From: CAZMGD01 sp964565705 | Lineage (GTDB): Bacteria > Actinomycetota > Acidimicrobiia > Acidimicrobiales > Ilumatobacteraceae | Assembly: GCA_964565705.1 (NCBI GenBank) | Contig: CAZMGD010000083.1 | Span: 1-19,178 of the forward strand | Length of the DNA stretch: 19,178 nucleotides | Reading direction: 5' to 3' | Part shown: one piece after another, positions 6,553 through 14,228 of the stretch | Position numbering within the stretch: the first letter of the stretch is position 1 | How the letters are laid out: the number at the start of each line of letters is the position of its first letter | Notes under the pieces: model-generated | Told to the model about the DNA's origin: nothing | The model's database searches: none | Seen by the model: only the letters and a program-made list of their open reading frames with translations | Program-made: the position numbers and the translations under genes

Positions 6553-7445
6553 CGCAGCGACCGGACTCCCTGCTCCAGGGTGGTCCACGGCTCCCAGGCG
6601 AGGTGGATCCGGGCGCGCACCGCGGACACCGCGAAGCGGGCGATCTCGCCGTCACGGCGGGGGCCGTGCTTGGCTGGCGGGCCGCCCGGCCCGGCGACCA
6701 GTTTCCACAGGTCGCGGATCTGCGTCTGCACCCCGGTGCCGATGTTGACGACCAGGCCGCTGCCGCGCTGCGCGGCACGCACGAACGCGTCCACGGCGTC
6801 GTCGATGAACACGAAGTCGCGGGTCTGGCGGCCGTCGCCGTCGAGCACCGCGGGCGTCCCGGCGTGCGCCGCGTCGACGAACGAGGCGACGACACCGTCG
6901 GCGGGCCGCTGGCGGCTGCCGTAGAGGTTGGCGAGGGCGAGGGCCGTGAACTCGACGTCGTGGGACGACCGGTAGACGCCGTACAGATCGGCGACGGCTC
7001 GCGCCATCACACCGGTGACGGTCAGGGGCATCCAGCCGTGATCCTCCTTCACCGGCAACTCGCGGGGCGACACGTCGCCATACAAGGCGATCGCCGGCAG
7101 CGCGCACACGACCTTGCTCACCTGCGCGTCACGAGCGGCGTCGAGCAGCGCGACGGTGACCGCGATCGATGTCGCCGGCGGCCGCCCGTCATGCGTGAGG
7201 GCGGCGAGTTGGAACACGATCTCCGGGCGACGCAGCGCGATCAGCTCCCCCAGGTTGGTGCTGGCCGCGTCGAGGTGATGGAACTTGAACTGCCCGTCGG
7301 TCGCGTTCACCCGGGCGTCGGCCAGGTTGGCGAGCGAGCCGGTGGAGAGGTCGTCCACGACATCGACCGCGTGGCCCTCGGCGAGCAACCGGTCCACGAG
7401 GTGCGACCCGACGAACCCCGCGCCTCCGACGACCAGCATCCTCAT
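6546..7445 (-). CDS. NAD-dependent epimerase/dehydratase-like protein (extended SDR) lacking the catalytic Tyr and Lys
   Basis: This 299-residue Rossmann protein resembles UDP-glucose 4-epimerase-type SDRs. It has the NAD loop GGAGFVG at residues 7-13, VVDDLSTGSLANL, LANLYGSRQRP and GDGRQTRDFVFIDDAVDAFVRA, and VNIGTGVQTQIRDL in the substrate-domain region. The catalytic region is abnormal. Where active relatives read P-x-x-P-Y-G-x-x-K, this one reads PLTVTGVMAR, with Thr144 in place of Tyr and Ala148 in place of Lys. The preceding Ser/Ser motif is replaced by LPAIALYG (about 116-123). The cofactor site therefore looks intact but proton-transfer chemistry by the usual route looks lost. I use the ATG at 7445; the open frame extends 12 codons further without family similarity. 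It is the last gene of the long minus-strand run, 54 bases after the nucleotidyltransferase. Confidence 0.85.
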   Translation of the reverse strand: MRMLVVGGAGFVGSHLVDRLLAEGHAVDVVDDLSTGSLANLADARVNATDGQFKFHHLDAASTNLGELIALRRPEIVFQLAALTHDGRPPATSIAVTVALLDAARDAQVSKVVCALPAIALYGDVSPRELPVKEDHGWMPLTVTGVMARAVADLYGVYRSSHDVEFTALALANLYGSRQRPADGVVASFVDAAHAGTPAVLDGDGRQTRDFVFIDDAVDAFVRAAQRGSGLVVNIGTGVQTQIRDLWKLVAGPGGPPAKHGPRRDGEIARFAVSAVRARIHLAWEPWTTLEQGVRSLRA

Positions 7446-7499
7446 CCCGCTAGTAGACACGCTCCGAGCGGTTCCGGCCACCCCCCGGACACCGCGCGG

Positions 7500-8501
7500 C
7501 TATCGATCGGGGTCGGGCAGGCGGCCATCGACGAGCGAGGAACCGGCCTCGAGCACACCCTCGGCGCCGATCACGGCACGGAAGGCGCGGGCCCGCTCGC
7601 CGACGCCGCCCATGACGACGGAGCTCTCCACCTCGGCGCGCGCTCCCACGCGTGAGCCGGGGAGGAGCACCGAAGCGACCACCCTGGCGCGGGGCCCGAC
7701 GCTCGCGCCCGCGGCCACGACGCTGCCCTCGACCAGCGCTGTCGGGTCGATCACCGCACCCTCCTGGATCGCGTGGTCGAGGTGCTCGCTGCGCCTCCCG
7801 TCGAGCAGATCCAGGTTGGCCTGCAGGTAGGTGTCCGGCCGGCCGGTGTCGATCCAGTAGTCCGCTGTCGCGAGGCCGTACGCGCGCTCCTCGGCGACGA
7901 TCGCCGGGAACACGTCGCGTTCGATCGATGCTCGCTTGCCGACCGCCACCCGCTCCACGACCGACGGCTCGAGCACGTACGTGCCGGCGTTGATCAGGTT
8001 CGACGGCGCGGTGCCGGGGGCGGGCTTCTCCACGAAGCGCGAGATGCGGCCACCGTCGCCGAGATCGACCACGCCGAACGCCGAGGGGTCGGGCACCGGT
8101 GTGAGGTGCAGCGTCGCCTCGGCGCCATGTTCGCGGTGGAACGCGACGAGCGTCGAGACGTCGAGCTCGCAGATCACGTCACCGTTGAGCACGACGAAGG
8201 TGTCGTCGATGCCCGCCTCGCGGGCCGCGAACGCGATCGCTCCGGCGGTGTCGAGCGGCTCGGGTTCCACGGCGTAGCGCAGTGGGATCCCGGCGCACTC
8301 CCCGTCGGGGAACGCGGCGAGGAACGGCTCGGGCTTGAACCCGAGCGCGAGCACGACCTCGGAGATGCCTGCCGCGCCCAGTCGACGAACCAGCAGCTCG
8401 ATGATCGGGCGGTGCCCGACGGGCAGCATCGGCTTGGGCACGCTGTAGGTCAGCGGCCGGAGGCGGGTGCCGAACCCGCCGACGAGCACGACGGCGCGCA
8501 T
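7500..8501 (-). CDS. sugar-1-phosphate nucleotidyltransferase, likely mannose-1-phosphate guanylyltransferase, with left-handed beta-helix tail
   Basis: The 333-residue enzyme should make an NDP-sugar (probably GDP-mannose) from a sugar-1-phosphate and NTP. The N-terminal domain opens with the pyrophosphorylase signature VLVGGFGTRLRPLT at residues 5-18, then PKPMLPV, FVVLNGDVICELD (metal-binding Asp), GVVDLGDGGRISRFVEKP and NAGTYVLEPSV. After about residue 240 come hexapeptide-like repeats (AVIDPTALVEGSVVAAGASV, ARVVASVLLPGSRVGARAEV), the left-handed beta-helix found in ManB/MpgA-type guanylyltransferases. Glucose-1-phosphate thymidylyl- or uridylyl-transfer cannot be excluded. The ATG shares its A with the stop of the upstream gene (TGATG). 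Its product would feed the glycosyltransferases upstream and the Gmd at the left edge. Confidence 0.9.
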   Translation of the reverse strand: MRAVVLVGGFGTRLRPLTYSVPKPMLPVGHRPIIELLVRRLGAAGISEVVLALGFKPEPFLAAFPDGECAGIPLRYAVEPEPLDTAGAIAFAAREAGIDDTFVVLNGDVICELDVSTLVAFHREHGAEATLHLTPVPDPSAFGVVDLGDGGRISRFVEKPAPGTAPSNLINAGTYVLEPSVVERVAVGKRASIERDVFPAIVAEERAYGLATADYWIDTGRPDTYLQANLDLLDGRRSEHLDHAIQEGAVIDPTALVEGSVVAAGASVGPRARVVASVLLPGSRVGARAEVESSVVMGGVGERARAFRAVIGAEGVLEAGSSLVDGRLPDPDR

Positions 8502-9325
8502 CAGCCCGTGGTGGTGGGTGCGGCGGTCGTCGCCGCCTCGGTCGACGCGGGCACCGTGCTCTCCTCCGGTGTCGGCGCGATCGTCGCCGTGTCGCCATCC
8601 GCGGTCGTCACGTCCGACGGGATCTGCCCGCCGGAGTCGACGGCGCCGAGCGACGGCAGGTCGGTGGCGTGCGGCGGCAGGCCAGGGTTCGTGCCCTCCG
8701 GCGCGACGATCACCGCGATCGACGTGCTGTTCTTGATCGGTATGTCGTCGAAGTCGGTGATGTAGGTCTTCGCATCCGCCGTCGAGTTGTACGGATCGAA
8801 CACCACCACCTTGATGACGACGTCCTTCTCCTCGCCGTCGACGGTGCACGTGAAGTCGTCGACGTTGTACGACGCACCGCCGAACTGATCGGCGGGGAAC
8901 GTCAGCTCGTCCTTGTTCAACGTGATGCCGTAGTTGTCGAGGAAGACACCGAGCTTGGCATTGGTGCCCGTCGCCCGGGACGTGTACGGGTGCCAGTGGA
9001 TCACCCCGTCGCTGTGGCTGTGCACACCGCTGCTGATGAACTTCTGGTAGCCGGCCGTGCCTTGCTCCTCGAGTGCACCCTGCAGGTCGCCGAGCCAGTC
9101 GTCGCACACGTACCAACCGAGCGCGACGTGCCAGTGGTCGTTGGTCGTCGGCGGGGAGTTGTGGTCGGGCCGGGTCGTGCGGGCGTAGAAGATGAGGAGG
9201 GCCCCGAGCACTCCCACGATGAGCACGACGGCCGGGAACAACGTCCCGCCCTGGAAGCGGACCTGGCGACCCTTGCCCTTCTGGGCCAGCCTCGCGACCT
9301 TCTTGGCGGACGATGATTTACCCAC
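8501..9325 (-). CDS. membrane-anchored protein with three His-x-His pairs, function unknown
   Basis: I do not recognise a characterised family. The 274-residue protein starts with a Lys/Arg-rich cytoplasmic tail (residues 1-24), then one hydrophobic helix at about 29-47, and the rest is presumably outside the membrane. The first part of the outer domain holds three His-x-His pairs in 49 residues, H64/H66 in NDHWH and H102/H104 and H110/H112 in VHSHSDGVIHWHP, plus two cysteines (C74, C160) that could form a disulfide. Residues 120-210 look like an alternating-strand beta domain. The last 40 residues are a Thr/Ser/Ala-rich low-complexity tail. The pairs suggest metal binding but no partner residue set is certain. 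The start is a GTG at 9325 without a ribosome site, nine bases after a TAGCCT box, so an internal leaderless promoter is possible. It overlaps the nucleotidyltransferase start by one base. Confidence 0.85.
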   Translation of the reverse strand: MGKSSSAKKVARLAQKGKGRQVRFQGGTLFPAVVLIVGVLGALLIFYARTTRPDHNSPPTTNDHWHVALGWYVCDDWLGDLQGALEEQGTAGYQKFISSGVHSHSDGVIHWHPYTSRATGTNAKLGVFLDNYGITLNKDELTFPADQFGGASYNVDDFTCTVDGEEKDVVIKVVVFDPYNSTADAKTYITDFDDIPIKNSTSIAVIVAPEGTNPGLPPHATDLPSLGAVDSGGQIPSDVTTADGDTATIAPTPEESTVPASTEAATTAAPTTTG

Positions 9326-9334
9326 GAGAAAGCG

Positions 9335-9340
9335 AGGCTA
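9335..9340 (-). promoter_or_regulatory. candidate internal -10 box
   Basis: On the minus strand this reads TAGCCT and ends nine bases before the GTG at 9325, in the 44-base gap after the glycosyltransferase gene. No -35 box or Shine-Dalgarno is evident. If real it would start a leaderless transcript for the three distal genes of the run. Confidence 0.3.
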
Positions 9341-9369
9341 TCTGCAAATGATCCGGGCGCACCGGCAGC

Positions 9370-10635
9370 TCAACCCTGTCGGGCCAGGCCGCGCACGAGC
9401 GTCTCGTAGGCCTGCCCGACCGCCGCTGGCGACACGGTGCGTTCCACCCAGCGCCGTCCCGCCGCTCCCATCGCGGTCGCTCGTCCCGGATCGGCGAGCA
9501 GCGCGCGGAGTGCCTCGATGAACGGTCCCACCTGGTCGGGGGGCACGGAGATGCCTGCTCCTGACTCGGCCAGGATGCGTGGCACCTCGGTGTCCGCGTC
9601 GATCGCAGCGACGGCCGGGCGCGCGGCGGCGAGGATCGAGTACGTCTTGGACGGCACGCTGACCGAGCCCAGGCCGGCCTTCAGCGGCACGACGTGGACG
9701 TCGCCCGCGGCGAGCACCTCCGGCAACCGATCGATCGGGAGGTACGGCGAGAAGCGGAGGTTGGCGACGTCGCCGGCGCCGGCGACGAGCTGTGCCTTGG
9801 CCGATCCGTCACCGTGGATGACGAACGTCACGTCCGGCAGCTCGCGAGCAGCGGCCACGACGAGATCGAGCGACTGCGAGAAGCCGACGTTGCCGGCGTA
9901 CAAAACCACCGGCTCGGGTCCGATGCCGAGCTCGGTGCGGTAGGCGTTGAGCCGCTCGCCGGGCACGATCGCGTCGGCATCGACGAAGTTCGGGATCACC
10001 CGGACCTTTGCCCGCTGAGCCTCGGGCAGCTTGGCGCGGACGTTGCGGGCGAGGTCCTCGCTGAGCACGGTGACCGCCGCCGAGCGCCGGTAGGTCAGCC
10101 GCTCCACCCACCCCGCGAGCGCGACGACGGCGCGCCCCGGCACCGATCGAGGGTTCAGCGCACCCGACGCCACGGCGGCGTCCGGGAAGATGTCCTGCAC
10201 GTTGAACACGAGCGGCCCGCGCCGCCACAGGTGCAGCGCCCAGCCCGTGAGCCCGAGGGTGAGCGGGGGCGACATCGCGAGCACGGCGTCGACCCGCCGC
10301 GGGCCACCCGCGCGCAGTCCGCGCCACCCGACCAGGGCCGAGAAGCCGCCGAAGCCGAGCGCGCGGCGCAGCAGGTTGCGCTTGTCGGGCGACGCGAACG
10401 GGTGCACTCGGGTGATCGATCCCCAGCTCGTCTCCTCCACCCGGGCGCGGGCGCCGGCCCACGACGCTTCGACCCGGTGCTCGCGGTACCACGGCAGTGA
10501 GGTCACGACGTGGACGCAGTGGCCGCGGGCCACGAGCTCTCGCACGATCCGGGTCATCACCGCGCCCGTCGGCGCGGTGTCGGGCTCGAAGTGCGGGCAC
10601 AGGACGAGCAGCGTGAGGCGGCCAGGGGTCGTCAT
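9370..10635 (-). CDS. GT4 family glycosyltransferase, WbuB/WcaI-like
   Basis: This 421-residue GT-B glycosyltransferase begins LTLLVLCPHFEPDTAPTGAV, followed by RIVRELVARGHCVHVVTSLPWY, a pattern typical of the WbuB/WcaI-type GT4 group used in capsule, O-antigen and exopolysaccharide synthesis. It continues with PLVFNVQDIFPDAAVASG and VLYAGNVGFSQSLDLVVAAAR in the donor domain. The C-terminal part, FSPYLPIDRLPEVLAAGDVHVVPLKAG with SVPSKTYSILAAARPAVAAI, replaces the simple E-x7-E segment seen in its neighbours. The ATG at 10635 overlaps the upstream stop as ATGA, so the start is well supported; the open frame runs on upstream through the neighbouring gene only as a shadow. Sugar donor and acceptor are unknown. 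Confidence 0.9.
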   Translation of the reverse strand: MTTPGRLTLLVLCPHFEPDTAPTGAVMTRIVRELVARGHCVHVVTSLPWYREHRVEASWAGARARVEETSWGSITRVHPFASPDKRNLLRRALGFGGFSALVGWRGLRAGGPRRVDAVLAMSPPLTLGLTGWALHLWRRGPLVFNVQDIFPDAAVASGALNPRSVPGRAVVALAGWVERLTYRRSAAVTVLSEDLARNVRAKLPEAQRAKVRVIPNFVDADAIVPGERLNAYRTELGIGPEPVVLYAGNVGFSQSLDLVVAAARELPDVTFVIHGDGSAKAQLVAGAGDVANLRFSPYLPIDRLPEVLAAGDVHVVPLKAGLGSVSVPSKTYSILAAARPAVAAIDADTEVPRILAESGAGISVPPDQVGPFIEALRALLADPGRATAMGAAGRRWVERTVSPAAVGQAYETLVRGLARQG

Positions 10636-11753
10636 CGGAGCGCGCGACCGTAGGCGGTGAGCAACGCTGCGGCCGAGCGCCGGGTGCTGTACCACCCGGC
10701 TCGCTCCCGGCCGGCGACGGCCAGCCCGTCGCGTCGCGCTGGCAGCGCGTCGAGCGCGGCCAGCCACGCGTCGCGGTCGAGCGGCACGACGAGTGCCGCG
10801 TCGCCGGCGACCTCGGGCAGGCTCGCCTGGTCGCTGCAGATCACCGGCGTGCCGAGTGCCATCGCCTCGAGGACAGGAGCGCCGAAGCCCTCGTACTCGC
10901 TCGGGAACGCGAGGGCTGCTGCGCCAGCGACGATCGCGTCGCGATCGTGGGCAGGCACCCGGCCGGGGCGCACCACCCGCTCGCCCAGTCCCAGCCTGGC
11001 GATCGCCGCGGTCACGTCCTCGTCGGCGGATCCGCTGCCGCCCAGGAACACGATCCGTCGATCCGCCGGGCCGGCGGCCAGCACGTCGAGCACGAACCGG
11101 TGGCCCTTGTGGGGATGAGTGATCGCTGGCAGCACCAGGTAGGGCGCGTCGCCGAGCCGATAGCGGTCCCGTGCCGAGGCCATCGCCTCCGCCGACGGCT
11201 GGGCGACGTCGATGCCGTGTGGCACGACCACGACACGCGATCCGTCGACCCCATAGGCGTCGATCACGGTGCTCCTCACGTACTGGCTGGGCACCGCGAT
11301 CACCGCTGCCCGGTGCACCGACGCCCGGACCTCGCGGCGGAGGTAGCGCAGCTTCACCGGGTGCACGTACTGCGGGTAGCGCAGGAACTGCAGATCGTGC
11401 AGGGTCAGGACCACCGGGCGTCGCCCGACCGCCGGCACGGTGCCGCCACCATGGTGGACGAGGTCGGCGTGGCGGACGCGGGCGGCCAACCACGTGTGCT
11501 CGGCGAGGATCCGCAGCGGGCGGTTGCGGATCCAGCCGGGCCCGTCGAGGACAGCGACCGGTGCGCAGATCTCGGGGTGTGCCGTGGCGAGACCAGGCGC
11601 GCCCAGCGCGGTGACGGCGTAGGGCTGCTCGCCGTCGGCCGCCAGCTGTCCGAGGCCGACGAGCTGACGCACGAGGTACTCCTCGCTGCCCCCGACCCGA
11701 CCCGGATCGCACCACAGCAGGTTGACGGCGACCGTGGGATGCCGCCCGCTCAC
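10632..11753 (-). CDS. GT4 family glycosyltransferase
   Basis: This 373-residue GT-B enzyme starts TVAVNLLWCDPGRVGGSEEYLVRQL, where the GGSEEY loop is the acceptor-side glycine motif. It continues with VVLTLHDLQFLRYPQYVHP, IAVPSQYVRSTVIDAYG, VVVPHGIDVAQP and LPAITHPHKGHRFVLDVL. The donor site carries EYEGFGAPVLEAMALGTPV with the E-x7-E pair at about residues 288 and 296, then ASLPEVAGDAALVVPL. This is close to mannosyl- or rhamnosyltransferases of GT4. The start is a GTG at 11753 that overlaps the preceding stop by four bases (GTGA) and follows GAGG seven bases upstream. It overlaps its downstream glycosyltransferase neighbour by four bases, so the three glycosyltransferases form a tightly coupled block. 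Confidence 0.92.
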   Translation of the reverse strand: MSGRHPTVAVNLLWCDPGRVGGSEEYLVRQLVGLGQLAADGEQPYAVTALGAPGLATAHPEICAPVAVLDGPGWIRNRPLRILAEHTWLAARVRHADLVHHGGGTVPAVGRRPVVLTLHDLQFLRYPQYVHPVKLRYLRREVRASVHRAAVIAVPSQYVRSTVIDAYGVDGSRVVVVPHGIDVAQPSAEAMASARDRYRLGDAPYLVLPAITHPHKGHRFVLDVLAAGPADRRIVFLGGSGSADEDVTAAIARLGLGERVVRPGRVPAHDRDAIVAGAAALAFPSEYEGFGAPVLEAMALGTPVICSDQASLPEVAGDAALVVPLDRDAWLAALDALPARRDGLAVAGRERAGWYSTRRSAAALLTAYGRALR

Positions 11754-12892
11754 CCGGCGACCTCACGGTACGCAGCGACCGTCGCCTCGGCCGTCGCCCG
11801 CCACGTGGCCGCTGCGGCGCGGGCGCGGCCGGCGGCAGCCAGGTCGTCACGTCGGAGCGCCTCGGTGATCCCGGCGGCGATCGAGTCGAGGTCGAGCGGG
11901 TCGACGAGCACGGCGGCCCCCCCGGCCGCCTCCTCCGTCGAGGTGCCGACGCTCGTCACCACGGGCGTGCCCTGCGCCATCGCCTCCAGCACCGGCAGGC
12001 CGAATCCCTCGCGGAGGCTCGGGTAGCAGAACACCGAGGCGCTGGCGTAGAGCGGTGCCAGGTCGGCGCGAGGCACGAACCCGACGAACCGCACGCGGTC
12101 GCTCGCGCCGGCCATCCCGCTGTCACCCCAGCCGTCCGCGCCGACGACGACGAGCGGTGGTGCGTCCGGCAGCGACGCGTGTGCCTGCTGCAGGCGGCGG
12201 AGGTTCTTGCGCGGCTCCAGCGTGCCGACGAACAGCAGGTGCTCGGCCGGCAACCCGTAGAGGGCCCGGACCCGAGCCACGTCCGCGGCCGTCGTCGGTG
12301 CGACGTCGACGCCGAGCGGCACGTGCCGCAGCTTCGACTCGGCGAGCCCGGCGTCCACGCAGTCGCCGATCGTCGCCTGCGACGAGCACAGCACCAGAGC
12401 GGCCCGCGTGCGCACCAGCGCGAGACTGCGGTCGAAGACGTCGACGCCGCGACGGGTGAACTGGTCCGGAGCGTGTCGCCAGGCGATGTCGTGGACCGTG
12501 CTGACGAGCGGCGCCCGGCTCGGGCACGGGATCACCGTCGTCGCATGCGCGACGTCGACCGAGCCGGTCGCCAGCTCCACCCGTGGCTGGCCGATGCGCA
12601 GCCACGACTCGTACAGCGCGGGCCTCGACACCGGCAAGCGCTTCACCGCGACGGTCGGCCGCCACGCGTCCGGTGGCGGCTTGCGGTGCCACCCGGCGAC
12701 GCCGACGACGCGCACATCGGGCATCCGATCGAGCTCGGCGGCGACCCGCAGCGCCGCCACAGCGGTGCCACCCGGCACGCGGTGCCAGCACTGCTCCAGC
12801 GTGTAGGCGACGGCGAGCGGCTCGGGCACGGCGGCCATTGTGGCCGCGGCATGGGCGCGCCGCGCACGCCACAGCACGCGGACCGCGCCCAT
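11750..12892 (-). CDS. GT4 family glycosyltransferase, mannosyltransferase-like
   Basis: This GT-B glycosyltransferase has up to 380 residues. The fold begins at about residue 24 (PLAVAYTLEQCWHRVPGGTA) with a PGGTAVA acceptor loop. It continues with APLVSTVHDIAWRHAPDQFTRRG, VLCSSQATIGDCV, HVPLGVD and LFVGTLEPRKNLRRLQQAH. The donor site REGFGLPVLEAMAQGTPVV has the E-x7-E pair at about residues 295 and 303 and is followed by STEEAAGGAAVLVDPLD. The segment FVGTLEPRKNL is characteristic of O-antigen or mannan mannosyltransferases. Two starts are possible. The ATG at 12892 leaves a 27-base gap to the upstream gene but adds an Arg-rich tail; the ATG at 12838 begins nearer the fold. Neither has a good ribosome site. 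Confidence 0.9.
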   Translation of the reverse strand: MGAVRVLWRARRAHAAATMAAVPEPLAVAYTLEQCWHRVPGGTAVAALRVAAELDRMPDVRVVGVAGWHRKPPPDAWRPTVAVKRLPVSRPALYESWLRIGQPRVELATGSVDVAHATTVIPCPSRAPLVSTVHDIAWRHAPDQFTRRGVDVFDRSLALVRTRAALVLCSSQATIGDCVDAGLAESKLRHVPLGVDVAPTTAADVARVRALYGLPAEHLLFVGTLEPRKNLRRLQQAHASLPDAPPLVVVGADGWGDSGMAGASDRVRFVGFVPRADLAPLYASASVFCYPSLREGFGLPVLEAMAQGTPVVTSVGTSTEEAAGGAAVLVDPLDLDSIAAGITEALRRDDLAAAGRARAAAATWRATAEATVAAYREVAG

Positions 12893-12919
12893 TCCAGCGA
12901 TTCACCGGCCCGGGGAACG

Positions 12920-14218
12920 TCAGGTGGGTGAGGTCGGGGCAGCGAGCAACGCATCGCCGGCCGGCTCGCTCGAGCGCCAGGATCGGTCGTGGGCGCCGCC
13001 GGTGAGCACGAGGCCCGGCGGGCCCTCGACCTCCCAGAGCACGGCGGGGCGGTCGCCGTGCCAGCGCACACCGAGTGAGAGCCGGTGCTTCGGCCCGGCG
13101 CGCAACCCGTGGGCCTCGAAGTTGCTGCCCCACCAGGACCGATCGATGCCGATCGGGAAGAGCGCGCACACACCGCGAGTGGCCGGGCGAGCCACCAGCG
13201 CCTCGACGCGCTCGATCCGCCCGCCCGCACCGACGCTGGGCGTCGTCGCCGGCGCGTCCACCTCCACCGGCCGTCCGGTGCGCACCGCTCGGGCCGCGGC
13301 GCGCACGGGTCCCGACACCCTGGCCAGCCAGCTGGGCGGCTCGTTCGCGGCGCCGGGGGTCGGTGGGCGCGTCGAGCCGTCCTCGGGCAGGCGGAGGCGG
13401 ACGATCGCGGACACGATGTCCGCGGCCCCGCCGTCCTCGCGAGCCTCGGCCAACAACCAGGCCGCCGCCCACAACGGCGGCGACGCCAACTGGCCGCCGC
13501 GCCGGCCGAGGTCGACGAGGCGCTGCGCAGCCGAGACGACGTCGATGACCCACGGCTCCGGGCGAGCCCCCATCCGAACGAGCTCACCGATGCCGAGCAG
13601 CAGCTCGCCGTCGTCGGCGGCGTCGGGTGCCTCCAGCGCGAGTGCGCAACGATCGGCGATCACCGACGTGGCCAGGACCGGGTCGGGCAGCACCAACCTG
13701 CTGGCCCGTTCCGCGTGTGCGAGCCACCCGCCGGCCACCTGGTTCGGACCGGCGACGTCGTCGGGCAGCCGATCGAGCGGCGAGGGTCCGTGGGCGCGAG
13801 CGACGCGCACCCGCGTCCGGTGGCCGACCGGCAGGACGATCGTGTCCGTCGGCAGGGTGATGCCATCGATCGGCACGTCGGTCGGTGGGCGGCCGGTCAG
13901 CAGCCCACCGCCGGAGAACGCGACGGCGATCGGCATCGGCGAGTCGTTCTCGACCTCGGCGACGGTGAGTCCACCGTGGTCGGCCGTCGCCCACACGCGC
14001 TGGATCGCATCGCCGCCCGGGATGCGCAGCTTGGTCTCGATCACGGGGGTGCCGTCGATCGCGACTTGGCGCACCGCCGGTTCGTCGGCGGCGGTGTGCC
14101 AGCGGTCATCGGCGGCGACGTGCCACGTGATCGTGTCGCCGCCCGGACCCTCGATGTCTCCCCACGGGGTCACCCGGCCCCGCCACTCGCCGCCGAGTAC
14201 ACCGATCGTCGTCGTCAC
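12920..14218 (-). CDS. unrecognised 432-residue protein between cysA and the glycosyltransferases
   Basis: I cannot assign a function. The first 160 residues look beta-rich, with repeated strand-like segments and several Trp (GEWRGRVTPWGDIEGPGGDT, TITWHVAADDRWHTAADEP, RVWATADHGGLTVAEVENDSP, TDTIVLPVGHRTRVRVARAH). Residues about 165-300 are Ala/Leu-rich and probably helical (AAQRLVDLGRRGGQ, PPLWAAAWLLAEAREDGGA). The end returns to strand-like sequence with RLSLGVRWHGDRPAVLWEVEG and a Trp-Trp pair in GIDRSWWGSN. A beta-sandwich plus helical layout recalls accessory regions of GH15-type glycoside hydrolases, but I see no catalytic signature and do not claim it. There is no signal peptide or membrane segment. 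The start is uncertain: GTG at 14218 (10 bases after the cysA stop) or TTG at 14227. Direction and spacing suggest cotranscription with cysA. Confidence 0.8.
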   Translation of the reverse strand: MTTTIGVLGGEWRGRVTPWGDIEGPGGDTITWHVAADDRWHTAADEPAVRQVAIDGTPVIETKLRIPGGDAIQRVWATADHGGLTVAEVENDSPMPIAVAFSGGGLLTGRPPTDVPIDGITLPTDTIVLPVGHRTRVRVARAHGPSPLDRLPDDVAGPNQVAGGWLAHAERASRLVLPDPVLATSVIADRCALALEAPDAADDGELLLGIGELVRMGARPEPWVIDVVSAAQRLVDLGRRGGQLASPPLWAAAWLLAEAREDGGAADIVSAIVRLRLPEDGSTRPPTPGAANEPPSWLARVSGPVRAAARAVRTGRPVEVDAPATTPSVGAGGRIERVEALVARPATRGVCALFPIGIDRSWWGSNFEAHGLRAGPKHRLSLGVRWHGDRPAVLWEVEGPPGLVLTGGAHDRSWRSSEPAGDALLAAPTSPT

Positions 14219-14228
14219 GCCCGGCAAT

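Noticed and set aside
5036..6895. A 619-codon open frame on the minus strand opposite cofE and the methyltransferase
   Set aside because: It has low-complexity Arg/Ser/Pro-rich translation and is antisense to genes with clear family motifs; it also crosses the terminator dyad.
7473..7489. TCCGG-N7-CCGGA hairpin between the nucleotidyltransferase and the SDR as a terminator
   Set aside because: It has five pairs only, in GC-rich DNA where such repeats are frequent; the genes remain plausible operon members.
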